Shown here in pieces: positions 1 through 7,599 of a DNA stretch of 64,000 nucleotides (its first letter is position 1; each line of letters opens with the position of its first letter). Below the pieces are notes generated by a model, which searched no databases, was not told the origin of the DNA, and worked only from the letters and a program-made list of their open reading frames with translations. The position numbers and the translations under genes were made by a program. Origin of the DNA: Acidobacteriota bacterium (lineage in GTDB: Bacteria; Acidobacteriota; Blastocatellia; Pyrinomonadales; Pyrinomonadaceae); contig CP065003.1 of NCBI GenBank assembly GCA_016700175.1, positions 630,001 through 694,000 of the forward strand, given 5' to 3'.

Positions 1-1812
1 TCGATGGACATCGCGAGAATGCGCGCCGAGTCCATACCGGCAGACAAGCGGACGGAGATCCTCGACGTCACGGATCCGAGGGACGTGGTCCTGTTCGGGA
101 AGGACAGTGCCGGGGCGGAGGTAAAAAGTAAAAAGGAAAAGGTAAGAAGTACGGGGGGAGCCGTCTCGGCAATCCACGAGCGAGATCTGTCTGCACTTGA
201 AACGATAGCAACAGCGGACGAAGTGCTCCGAAAACAGTCGCTCGAGCTTGTCGGCCTTTATGCAGAAGATCTTGCTGCAAGCAATAACTGGGTCATTTCC
301 GGAAAGCGCACGCTCGACGGAAGAGCCATCCTCGCTAACGATCCGCACCTTCAGCCCGCCGCTCCCGGGATCTGGTATCTGACACATCTTTCCGCACCCG
401 GTGTGAGGGTTTCGGGCGTGACCTTTCCGGGCACTCCCGGAGTGGTACTCGGCCACAACGAGAACTTCGCGTGGGGCGCGACGAACGTGGGCCCGGATGT
501 CCAGGACGTGTACCTTGAGGAGTTCAACGACAAAGGCGAGTACCTGACACCCGACGGCTGGAAGAAACCTGAGGTTCGTACGGAAACGATCAAGGTCCGC
601 AAGGGCCTCGGACCCGAAACCGAATCGGTCGAGTACGAGGTCGTCGAAACCCGCAATGGGCCGGTGATCGGCGAACTCGGCGGAAGAAAGTACACACTCC
701 GGTGGACGGCGAAATCGGCCAGGAACCAGGAGTTCGAGACATTCTTCTCGTTAAACCGCGCAAAGGGCTGGGACGGGTTCAAAAAGGCGCTCTCGGAATA
801 CGGCGGCCCGATGCAGAACTTCGTCTACGCCGACACCGAAGGCAACATTGGCTGGCACACGGCTGGCAAGGTTCCGATCCGCCGAAAAGGCGACGGAGCT
901 TTGCCCTATGAAGGCAAATCGACCGACGGCGAATGGACGGGATACATTCCGTTCGACGAGCTGCCGAACCTCTACAACCCTCCGAGCGGCTTCATCGTGA
1001 CCGCCAATCAGAGGATCGTTGGGACCGATTACAAGTACCAGCAGCTGACAAGGCAGTTCGCCCCTCCCTGGCGTGCTCGCAGGATCCACGATCTGATCAG
1101 CGGTAACACGAAGATCACTATGAACGACGTAAGCGACATTCAGCTCGACGTGTTCAACATACCGATCTCGGAGTTCGCGAGGGAAGTCGTAAAGAGGAAT
1201 TCGGCCTCGAAGGAAACCATAGATCTTTTGAAGGGCTGGGACGGGCGGATGACGGCCGACTCGAAGGCGGCGACGGTTGCCAACTCGCTTCGGAACTGCG
1301 TCGCGGACCGGATCTCGAAAGCGAACGAAGGGATGTTCTTCGGGAACGTTCGCGAACGTGTGCTTCCGTACGCGATGAAGAATAACGATCCGAAATGGCT
1401 CCCGGAAGGAGCGAAGAGCTATGACGATCTGATCCGGGAGTGCGATTCTTCAGAAGCCGGCAACGGGAGCGTGAAGCCCTGGGGAGAAGTGTTCGTCGCG
1501 AACTTCAACCATCCTTTGACCGCAGCGCCGCTGATCGGCGGCCGTTTCCAGGTGAGGTACACGAATGTAGACGGAAGCGGACAAACGCCGAACGTTGGTT
1601 CCGCGGTCTCGATGAGGCACATTTCGAAGCCAGGTTCGTGGGACGAAACGCGGTTCGTGATCCCGCTCGGGCAGTCCGGGGTCCCCGGATCGCCGTACTG
1701 GACGGATCAGTTCGAAAGCTGGCGAACGGGCAAGGCGGCGGCAATGCCGTTCACTGCGGATGCGGTGATGAAGGCTGCGGAGACGACATTGAAGAAGGTC
1801 CCGGCGAACTAG
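1..1812 (+). CDS. Penicillin acylase family (peptidase S45) hydrolase, 5' truncated
   Basis: The reading frame is open from the window edge, so the N-terminus is missing; 603 codons remain, against roughly 750-850 residues in the family. S45 enzymes are exported N-terminal-nucleophile amidohydrolases that cut themselves so a serine becomes the first residue of the beta chain. The expected site is SNNWVISGKRT, with the nucleophile serine encoded at 280-282. Downstream family motifs include LANDPHL, the FPGTPGVVLGHN block and FAWGATN. The substrate (acylated amide, beta-lactam side chain or acyl-homoserine lactone) cannot be read from sequence. A lysine-rich stretch encoded by heptamer repeats (121-155) lies about 40 residues before the nucleophile, probably in the spacer region. 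The stop overlaps the convergent ruvX stop by a few bases. Confidence 0.9.
   Translation, partial: SMDIARMRAESIPADKRTEILDVTDPRDVVLFGKDSAGAEVKSKKEKVRSTGGAVSAIHERDLSALETIATADEVLRKQSLELVGLYAEDLAASNNWVISGKRTLDGRAILANDPHLQPAAPGIWYLTHLSAPGVRVSGVTFPGTPGVVLGHNENFAWGATNVGPDVQDVYLEEFNDKGEYLTPDGWKKPEVRTETIKVRKGLGPETESVEYEVVETRNGPVIGELGGRKYTLRWTAKSARNQEFETFFSLNRAKGWDGFKKALSEYGGPMQNFVYADTEGNIGWHTAGKVPIRRKGDGALPYEGKSTDGEWTGYIPFDELPNLYNPPSGFIVTANQRIVGTDYKYQQLTRQFAPPWRARRIHDLISGNTKITMNDVSDIQLDVFNIPISEFAREVVKRNSASKETIDLLKGWDGRMTADSKAATVANSLRNCVADRISKANEGMFFGNVRERVLPYAMKNNDPKWLPEGAKSYDDLIRECDSSEAGNGSVKPWGEVFVANFNHPLTAAPLIGGRFQVRYTNVDGSGQTPNVGSAVSMRHISKPGSWDETRFVIPLGQSGVPGSPYWTDQFESWRTGKAAAMPFTADAVMKAAETTLKKVPAN
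121..155. repeat. Heptamer repeat inside the acylase reading frame
   Basis: Five consecutive 7-base units (GTAAAAA, GTAAAAA, GGAAAAG, GTAAGAA, GTACGGG) lie inside the coding sequence and are read as a Lys-rich stretch (VKSKKEKVRSTG). The base composition is A-rich on the coding strand, unlike the flanking sequence. The 7-base period matches the intergenic arrays elsewhere in the window. Confidence 0.7.
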
Positions 1813-2336
1813 CCGGACCGTTTGACGAGCATATTCCTCGTTTCTATGAAATCGGAGAGAATGACGGCGGCAGCTTCCGCGTCGAGCCTTTCGCGAAGCT
1901 CCTCTCCGTCTTTCCCGGTCTTCCAGAGATGACCTCGGGCAGTATAGGTAGAAAGGCGCTCGTCGTGAAGATATACCGGAATGTCGAGTGAAAGTGAGAA
2001 CTTTCGCGCCATATCCCTCGCCTCTTCAGACATTTCCGTTTCGCCTCCTTCAAAGGCGAGCGGCAAACCAACGACGAGAGCCGCCGCATCGTAGCGCCCG
2101 ATTAACTCAGAGATCTTTTCCACGAGGTTCTTCCAGGAAGTTCGCTTTACAAGCTCGACCGGACGGGCGACCATCTGGGTCTCGTCGCTCACCGCGACGC
2201 CTATCTTTTTCGTCCCCGGATCGAGACACAAGAGCCTTCCTTCGCGGGGGGCGTCCGCGATATCTGTAAGTTCACCGGAATTGCGACTTTTATTGTCTTG
2301 CACGTGTAAAGCCGATAATGGATAATCGAGAGGCAA
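1809..2336 (-). CDS. ruvX: Putative pre-16S rRNA nuclease / Holliday junction resolvase RuvX (YqgF family)
   Basis: RNase H-fold protein of the YqgF/RuvX family, linked to 16S rRNA 5'-end maturation and to Holliday junction resolution. The first catalytic motif is LDPGTKKIGVAVSDE (Asp39), the second is HDERLST (Glu126), and the C-terminal acidic motif is LDAEAAAVILSDF (Asp152). The core usually starts only a few residues before the first Asp, so the roughly 35-residue leader from the ATG at 2336 is long. A GTG at 2303, or another start downstream, is possible. The gene converges on the acylase and overlaps its end. The spacer upstream of it holds two heptamer arrays. Confidence 0.88.
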   Translation of the reverse strand: MPLDYPLSALHVQDNKSRNSGELTDIADAPREGRLLCLDPGTKKIGVAVSDETQMVARPVELVKRTSWKNLVEKISELIGRYDAAALVVGLPLAFEGGETEMSEEARDMARKFSLSLDIPVYLHDERLSTYTARGHLWKTGKDGEELRERLDAEAAAVILSDFIETRNMLVKRSG

Positions 2337-2377
2337 TTATGGCCGATAGCCCCTCGACCCACAACTAGGGCGTAGGA

Positions 2378-2412
2378 AGACAGAAGTCAGGAGACAGAAG
2401 TCAGGAGACAGC
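2378..2412. repeat. Heptamer array (AGACAGA/AGTCAGG)
   Basis: Five in-phase 7-base units alternate AGACAGA and AGTCAGG in the spacer between divergent ruvX and the S41 homologue. No coding or hairpin role is evident. Confidence 0.75.
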
Positions 2413-2446
2413 GCTTCTGAGATTCGAGTCCCGACACCCAGGCGGC

Positions 2447-2474
2447 CATTGATCATTGTCCATTGAGCATTGAA
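2447..2474. repeat. Heptamer array (CATTGAN family)
   Basis: Four in-phase units CATTGAT, CATTGTC, CATTGAG, CATTGAA end 8 bases before the start codon of the S41 homologue. The array therefore occupies the place where a Shine-Dalgarno sequence would be expected. Confidence 0.75.
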
Positions 2475-2482
2475 AACCGATT

Positions 2483-3784
2483 ATGACTTACCGCGGTAAA
2501 TTCATTCTTGCAGTCATATCCGCAGCTGTCGCGTTTTACGCCTTCGCCGGAGTCCTTATGGGCTGGTACGGCGACATAAGCGCCCAGCAGCCGATAAACG
2601 ATCCCGGCGCGCAGATCCGTATCTTCGAAAGCGTGCTTCAGCATATCCAGAACGATTACGTCGACGAGCCGGATCTTGAAAAGGTCCGCAACGGCGCTCT
2701 CCGTGGACTCGCTGACGGGCTCGATCCTTACACTTCTTACCTGACGGCCGAACAGGTCAGCGATTTCAAGGCCGGAAACGATGCCGGAAGAGCGGGCATC
2801 GGCGCCGAGTTCTCGCAGGTTTCCGCATATCTTTATGTGGTCTCCGTGATCAAGGATTCGCCCGCTGACAAGGCCGGGCTTATGCCCGGCGACGTGATCG
2901 AGTACATCGACACCAAGGCGACGCGTGACATTTCTTTGTACGACGCGGTCCACCTTGTCCTCGGGGATCCGGGAACGAAGGTCAAGCTTCGTGTGCTGCG
3001 TTCGGGAGTGAGGCCGCAGACGATCGAGGTCGCGCGCGCTGTTTACAACGCCCCCGACGCATCGACTGAGATGCGCGACGGCGTTGGGATCGTCAAGGTT
3101 TACAGCCTCGACAAAGGGAAAGGAGCGTCGGTCCAGAAAGCCCTCGCGAGCTTGAAGTCGAAGAACGTGAAGAAGGTCCTTCTGGACCTTCGCAACGTGG
3201 GCGGAGGCGATATCGATGAGGCCGTCTCGGTCGCAAATCTCTTCATCAAGCAGGGCGACCTTGCAAAGGTGATCGGGCGCGAGAACAAGGTTCAGAAGAC
3301 CTATGCCGCGGATCCTTCGAAGCATATGTACGACGGCAAGGCGGCGGTGTTGATCGATCTCGGAACAGCCGGGGCCGCGGAGGTTGTCGCCGCAGCGTTC
3401 CTCGATTCGAAGAGAGGCGAGGTCGTCGGCGAAAGGAGCTTCGGCGCCGGCGTCGAGCAGGCATTGTTTACGCTCAAGGGCGGCGACGGATTCCTTCTGA
3501 CGACCGCGAAATGGGCTTCGCCGGCCGGCAACGCTTTCCTTGCAACGAACCGTGCGAATGCGGGAGTGAAGCCCAGCGTCGAGGTTAAGCGTCCCGAAAC
3601 TCCGGAGCCTGTGGAGGTCGAGGAACTTGTCGAGGGACAGGATGACGAAGGCGATCCGACAGCGCCTCCGATCGAAGAGCCGGTGGAAGAGATGCCTTCG
3701 AAGACCCTGAAGCCCGAAAAGGACATACAGCTTGAGAAGGCGATAGAGATCCTCAACGGCAAAACGGCGGCAGCCGCCGGCTAG
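2483..3784 (+). CDS. S41 (C-terminal processing) peptidase homologue lacking the catalytic Ser and Lys
   Basis: The 433-residue protein has a signal anchor (residues 7-27), the S41 N-terminal helical region with the LDPYTSYLT motif, a PDZ domain (about 103-185) and the S41 fold. In active CTP proteases the catalytic Ser sits in TA-S-ASE and the Lys, 25 residues later, in FG-K-G. Here the aligned sequences are TAGAAE (Gly297) and FGAG (Ala322), exactly 25 residues apart, so both catalytic residues are replaced. The rest of the fold (LDLRNVGGG) is retained. The C-terminus (about 368-415) is a Glu/Pro-rich tail. It is probably a pseudoprotease acting as a PDZ-binding or regulatory protein in the periplasm. 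An intact paralogue lies at 15360-17081. Confidence 0.88.
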   Translation: MTYRGKFILAVISAAVAFYAFAGVLMGWYGDISAQQPINDPGAQIRIFESVLQHIQNDYVDEPDLEKVRNGALRGLADGLDPYTSYLTAEQVSDFKAGNDAGRAGIGAEFSQVSAYLYVVSVIKDSPADKAGLMPGDVIEYIDTKATRDISLYDAVHLVLGDPGTKVKLRVLRSGVRPQTIEVARAVYNAPDASTEMRDGVGIVKVYSLDKGKGASVQKALASLKSKNVKKVLLDLRNVGGGDIDEAVSVANLFIKQGDLAKVIGRENKVQKTYAADPSKHMYDGKAAVLIDLGTAGAAEVVAAAFLDSKRGEVVGERSFGAGVEQALFTLKGGDGFLLTTAKWASPAGNAFLATNRANAGVKPSVEVKRPETPEPVEVEELVEGQDDEGDPTAPPIEEPVEEMPSKTLKPEKDIQLEKAIEILNGKTAAAAG

Positions 3785-3812
3785 GCCGTTGACAGGTTAA
3801 TGCATACCGAAG

Positions 3813-3837
3813 GGCCGTCTGAAGAGGCGGCCTTTTT
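3813..3837 (+). terminator. Intrinsic terminator after the S41 homologue
   Basis: An 8-bp stem (GGCCGTCT / AGGCGGCC, one G-T pair) with a GAAG loop is followed at once by TTTTT. It lies 28 bases after the stop codon. Confidence 0.85.
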
Positions 3838-3884
3838 CTATTTCGCTGTTGCCCGCCGCCAACTCTTGATAGAATCAACGGCGA

Positions 3885-4343
3885 ATGCAAACAGGTCCTT
3901 TCAAGATCCGAAGGCTTACGGAAAACGATTCAAGGCAGTGGCTCGATCTTCGGCGCAGGCTTTGGGACGGACTTTCCGAAGCCGAGCACATTGCGGAGAT
4001 GCGCGAGATCTTCGGCCACAGGGAAACCCAGCTGGTCCTTGTCGCCGAATACGGCGAGGGACGGATCGCGGGATTTCTTGAAGCCAGCATAAGGCCATTC
4101 GTCGAGGACTGCCGCACGGACCACGTCGGGTATATCGAGGGCTGGTTCGTGCTGAACGAGCACAGGCGAAAAGGGATCGGTTCCGCGCTCGTACGGTCGG
4201 CAGAAGCGTGGGCGAAAGAGAACAGCTGTGAAGAGATGGCTTCGGACACGGAGATAGGGAACGAGCAGGGGCTCGCCGCTCATTTGGGACTCGGGTTTAA
4301 GGAAACATCGAGGCTCATTCACCTAAGGAAGGAGATCACTTGA
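3885..4343 (+). CDS. AAC(6')-I-like GNAT acetyltransferase
   Basis: A single GNAT domain of 152 residues. The order of short motifs follows the AAC(6')-Ig/Ih type of aminoglycoside 6'-N-acetyltransferase: WLDLRRRLW near the start, AEHIAEM, a central LEASIRPF, GYIEGWFV, the acetyl-CoA loop HRRKGIGSALV, AEAWAKENSC, ASDTEIGNEQG and LGFKETSRLIHL. Family members transfer acetyl from acetyl-CoA to the 6'-amine of aminoglycosides, but chromosomal relatives may have other amine substrates. It follows a terminator, so it is probably expressed from its own promoter. Its last codons carry a strong ribosome-binding sequence (AGGAAGGAG) for the next gene, suggesting coupling. Real resistance function is not shown. 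Confidence 0.75.
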   Translation: MQTGPFKIRRLTENDSRQWLDLRRRLWDGLSEAEHIAEMREIFGHRETQLVLVAEYGEGRIAGFLEASIRPFVEDCRTDHVGYIEGWFVLNEHRRKGIGSALVRSAEAWAKENSCEEMASDTEIGNEQGLAAHLGLGFKETSRLIHLRKEIT

Positions 4344-5542
4344 TAGGTGCCCTAGTTATGGACATTGCGGTAAAAAGGTCCTCTTTTCTTGCTCGGGCCC
4401 TGGCGTGCGGTTTGTTCGCGTTTCTTTGCTCCGTCGGAGCCTTTGCGCAGTCCAACGATCCGAACTTCCCGACGCCCGTCGTCGGAAACGAGGTCAGCGG
4501 GACGATCCAGGCGCGTGCGATCGGCGATCCCAGGCTCACGACCTACTACTTCATCTTCAACGGCAACCGGGGCGACGTCTTCATCAATATCTACACGACG
4601 AATTTCAAAGGCGAGATAGACATTTACACAGCGCAGGGCCTCGATCCGCGAACTAAGATTACCATCTACGCCGACAATCCAGAGCGGGAGACCGCACGGG
4701 TTGTGTACCAGAGGCAGACGGAGAGACTGATCCTGAGGATCCAGGGCCGCACGCCGAACGACGATCCCGCGACGTATCAGATCAAGTTCGCCGGCAGTTT
4801 CGCTCCGATAACGGGAGCCGAGGCCGAGAATATGAACGAGTTTCCGGACATCTTGAGTGATCCCTCAGGCGGCGTTAAGGTTAGCCCGACCGGCGAGATC
4901 ATTCCGGAAGAGAAGAAGGAGATCCCGGCAGCGGTGTCGGAACAGCCCGCTGAAGCGATCGCGGATGACGAAGAGATCGTTGCCGAGGATGTCGAGGACG
5001 ATTCGCCCCCGACCGTCGATCCGCCCGCCGAGCCTGAGAAGAAGGCCGATCAGCCTGTGGCGGCCGACGCGCCCGCGACGGAAAGACTGGAGAACCCGAG
5101 GGTGATCGTTACCGATCCGCTCGAGGATCGGGAGGACAAGCCCCGTGAAGTGACCGTCGATCTGACGGGCGATGCTAAGAAGGAGGAAGTGTCCGCGGTC
5201 GTGACGGTCGAGCGGATACCGGTCGACGAAGACGAGGCGGCCGCGGATGACGAGGAGAAAACTGATCCAGCCGCCGATGAAGACCAACCCGTGGCAGACC
5301 CTTCAGATGTTCCTGAAGCAGCTAAGCCCGACGAAGAGAAAGCCCCGGCAGCGGAAGAATCGAATCCGCTTGCGCGCGTCTTATTGAAGGTCGAACTCAA
5401 AGACGGTACAAAGATCGAGCGGCGTATGACGGAAGTGGTAAGCGTGAACGTCGTGAACGGAATGCTGACGATCGTGACGAGCGACGGACTCACCCGCCAG
5501 ATCCCCATCCTGGACGTGCTGAAGATGACGATCGGACCGTGA
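4340..5542 (+). CDS. Secreted protein with PPC-like beta domain and long acidic linker
   Basis: 400 residues. An N-terminal signal peptide ends near the AFAQ motif. The following domain of about 115 residues (NEVSGTIQARAIGDPRLTTYYF, then RGDVFINI and EIDIY) resembles bacterial pre-peptidase C-terminal (PPC) beta-sandwich domains. Residues 175-340 are a low-complexity Glu/Asp/Ala/Pro linker. The last 60 residues form a small conserved-looking domain ending in ILDVLKMTIGP. Two starts are possible: TTG at 4340, with an excellent Shine-Dalgarno (AGGAAGGAG, 5-base spacing) and overlap with the upstream stop, or ATG at 4358 with a weak one. I favour 4340. The function is unknown; a cell-envelope or polymer-binding role is only a guess. 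Confidence 0.65.
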   Translation: MIGALVMDIAVKRSSFLARALACGLFAFLCSVGAFAQSNDPNFPTPVVGNEVSGTIQARAIGDPRLTTYYFIFNGNRGDVFINIYTTNFKGEIDIYTAQGLDPRTKITIYADNPERETARVVYQRQTERLILRIQGRTPNDDPATYQIKFAGSFAPITGAEAENMNEFPDILSDPSGGVKVSPTGEIIPEEKKEIPAAVSEQPAEAIADDEEIVAEDVEDDSPPTVDPPAEPEKKADQPVAADAPATERLENPRVIVTDPLEDREDKPREVTVDLTGDAKKEEVSAVVTVERIPVDEDEAAADDEEKTDPAADEDQPVADPSDVPEAAKPDEEKAPAAEESNPLARVLLKVELKDGTKIERRMTEVVSVNVVNGMLTIVTSDGLTRQIPILDVLKMTIGP

Positions 5543-5550
5543 GCCGTTTA

Positions 5551-5570
5551 GCCGGCGCACTTGTGCGTCG
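5551..5570 (+). other. Hairpin after the secreted protein gene
   Basis: CCGGCGCA and TGCGTCGG form an 8-bp stem around a CTTG loop just after the stop codon. There is no T-run, so it may be a processing or stability hairpin, not an intrinsic terminator. Confidence 0.4.
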
Positions 5571-5770
5571 GAAGTGAGCGGCGTGTCCGAAGCCCGACCG
5601 TAAGGGAGGGCTACTTTCGAGAAGTGAGCGACGTGTCCGAAGCCCGACCGTAAGGGAGGGCTACTTTCGAGAAGTGAGCAGCGTGTCCGAAGCCCGACCG
5701 TAAGGGAGGGCTACTTTCGAGAAGTGAGCAGCGTGTCCGAGGCCCGACCGTAAAGGAGGGATGCTTTCGA
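5571..5770. repeat. Four tandem 50-bp REP-like repeats
   Basis: Four direct repeats of exactly 50 bp start at 5571, 5621, 5671 and 5721. Units 1-3 differ by one or two bases; unit 4 has a few changes. Each contains GTGTCCGAAGCCCGACCGTA followed by AGGGAGGGCT, in which AGCCC and GGGCT can pair, and then ACTT/AAGT flanking TCGAG. The same core recurs singly at 37947, 38020 and (inverted) 38631. There are no unique spacers, so this is not CRISPR. Confidence 0.9.
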
Positions 5771-5913
5771 GTGCATAAGAAGAGAAAACAGGATGCACAG
5801 GATAGATATGATATCTGCTTCGTTCGTATCGAAATGAGGAGTCTCTGCTGATGCAGTTACTCAGAAGCAGCTATCCTTCCATCCTGGTTTCTTCGCAAGT
5901 TCGGGTCTTCCTA
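5771..5913. repeat. Inverted nonamer-repeat pair (MITE-like) in the spacer
   Basis: Two 9-base units (AACAGGATG, CACAGGATA) near 5783-5800 face an inverted, imperfect copy (CTATCC, CCATCCTGG) near 5870-5890, so the roughly 100-bp interval could fold into a long hairpin. No reading frame is supported here. A similar arrangement occurs at about 43697-43892. Confidence 0.45.
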
Positions 5914-5948
5914 CATTGAACGTTGATCACTGCCCATTGACCACTGTC
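5914..5948. repeat. Heptamer array touching the ccsA stop codon
   Basis: Five in-phase units CATTGAA, CGTTGAT, CACTGCC, CATTGAC, CACTGTC. The last unit overlaps the first two bases of the minus-strand ccsA stop codon (5947-5949), so the array ends exactly at the edge of the gene. Confidence 0.75.
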
Positions 5949-7560
5949 ACGCGTACGAGTGCAGTCCCGGCAGCAGGTAGCTCACACCCAGGTACGTAAA
6001 GATCACAAGCAGGAAGCCTATGATCGCGAAGTACGCCGAGCTTCTGCCCTTCCAGCCCCTCGAGATCCTCGTATGCAGGAACGCCGCATAGGTCAGCCAG
6101 GCGACAAGAGCTCCTGTCTCCTTCGAGTCGAATCCCCACGGCCTTCCCCAGCTCTCGTTCGCCCAGATCGCTCCCGTGATAAGGAGCATCGCGAGACCCG
6201 CGAACGCGAGACACGCCGTCTTGTACATAAGGCTGTCAAGCGATTCAAGAGACGGAAGCCGTTTGCGGAGCGTCTCGGTCCGGAAGCTGAACAGCATCAC
6301 GAAGAACAGTCCCGCGATACCCGTGATCAGCCCGGCGAACTCGACCGGATTCGTCTTCAGCGAAAGGAACATCGAGCTCCCGGCCTGCTGAAGGAAATTC
6401 TGCCCGGCCTGTTCGAACTGCGCGGGCGTGATCGCAGCGAACTCCTGAGCCGAAAGATTCTGCTTTGAAACAAGTTCCTTTCCGGCCGCGGCCACCTGGC
6501 CGGGGTTTTGCTGGATCTGCGTCTGGAGTCTCGGATAGACATCGTTGATCGCCTCGACGCCGGAGACCCAGAAACCCACCGCCGCAAGCTGGAAGATGAA
6601 CGCCGCCGCAAGCAGGCCGTGGCCGATCTTTCGAGCCTGCAGATTCTCTCTGTAAACATAAGCCAGGAATGCGGCGATAGCTCCCAACAGCAGAAGCGCG
6701 GATATCGCAAGCGTCGGCCCCACGTAGGGTATCTCGAGCCTGAAAGGGGTAAAGAACGGTTTGTCTGCAGCCGTCTGGCCGGGGACAAAGATTCCCGCTC
6801 TGTAGGCAAAATCCGTGAGAACGGAAAACTTGCTGATCGTAGCGATCACCGCGAAAGAGAAGACGCTCGCCCATATCGCCATCGATTCCGGTTTTACTTT
6901 GTCCTTCAAAAGGTAGATCACCGCGACCGCGAAGCACACTAGAGTGATCCCGTAGCTGATTGACGCGACACCGACGTGGATCGGGCGCCAATACGAGTCG
7001 AGCACAGGCGGCAGGTCTATAAAGTCAGAGCCAATGAACCGCGCGAGTGTGAGTATCAGCGCCGCCAGCGGAAGCGTGAATGCCGCAAGCACCGAGAAGT
7101 TCTTCCTGGTCAGGAAGACCAGCGTCGTAATTCCCGCGCCGAACGCGAACGCCAGGCTGAGGTCGTAGAGGTTCGCGAACGGAATGTAGCGGAACATCCA
7201 GGGCGTTTCGGGATTTCCGGCATCGCGCAGCATCGCGATCTCGCGCTCGTAGGCCGCTACCCATCGGACAAGCCACGAAGAAAGATTGAAGAACACGCCG
7301 AGGGTCGCCGTCCAAAGGCTCAGCTTCTCCGCCATTCCCGACGGCGCGTAGAGATTCATCAGCTGGACAAGCGCTGCGAAAAGATATGCCGCAAGCGCGC
7401 ACATCATCAGTGCTTCGTCGGTAGGGAAGTTCGTCGTCTGGAGCCTCCAGAAAAGGACCCCGAAAGACCCGACTATCGAAAGCACTGCCGGAAGGTACTG
7501 CATAAACGGCGACTTGATATCGGCGCCCGCCAGATCGTCGGCTGAAAGTACTTGTGACAT
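5947..7560 (-). CDS. ccsA: Cytochrome c biogenesis protein CcsA/ResC (system II)
   Basis: A polytopic inner-membrane protein of about 537 residues. CcsA works with ResB/Ccs1 to move heme across the membrane and attach it to c-type apocytochromes. The tryptophan-rich heme-binding signature appears near the C-terminus as WGRPWGFDSKET, followed by LVAWLTYAAFLHTR; the usual third Trp is Phe. Conserved histidines sit before and after it. A hydrophilic insert (VYPRLQTQIQQNPGQ and following) separates two membrane segments. ATG at 7560 is preferred over GTG at 7584 because GGGAG lies 8 bases upstream. It follows resB on the same strand with 39 bases between them, forming a ccs operon. Confidence 0.92.
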   Translation of the reverse strand: MSQVLSADDLAGADIKSPFMQYLPAVLSIVGSFGVLFWRLQTTNFPTDEALMMCALAAYLFAALVQLMNLYAPSGMAEKLSLWTATLGVFFNLSSWLVRWVAAYEREIAMLRDAGNPETPWMFRYIPFANLYDLSLAFAFGAGITTLVFLTRKNFSVLAAFTLPLAALILTLARFIGSDFIDLPPVLDSYWRPIHVGVASISYGITLVCFAVAVIYLLKDKVKPESMAIWASVFSFAVIATISKFSVLTDFAYRAGIFVPGQTAADKPFFTPFRLEIPYVGPTLAISALLLLGAIAAFLAYVYRENLQARKIGHGLLAAAFIFQLAAVGFWVSGVEAINDVYPRLQTQIQQNPGQVAAAGKELVSKQNLSAQEFAAITPAQFEQAGQNFLQQAGSSMFLSLKTNPVEFAGLITGIAGLFFVMLFSFRTETLRKRLPSLESLDSLMYKTACLAFAGLAMLLITGAIWANESWGRPWGFDSKETGALVAWLTYAAFLHTRISRGWKGRSSAYFAIIGFLLVIFTYLGVSYLLPGLHSYA

Positions 7561-7599
7561 ACCTTTATCTCCCAAAAATCTCACGCGAATTGCCGCGCT

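Noticed and set aside
2453..3325. Long minus-strand frame (290 codons) opposite the S41 homologue
   Set aside because: It is a shadow of a strongly supported gene, as are similar long antisense frames at 52751-54391 and 38805-40175. High G+C content produces such frames.
5571..5770. Regular direct repeats that could be taken for CRISPR
   Set aside because: The 50-bp units are contiguous with no unique spacers, and no cas gene is nearby.
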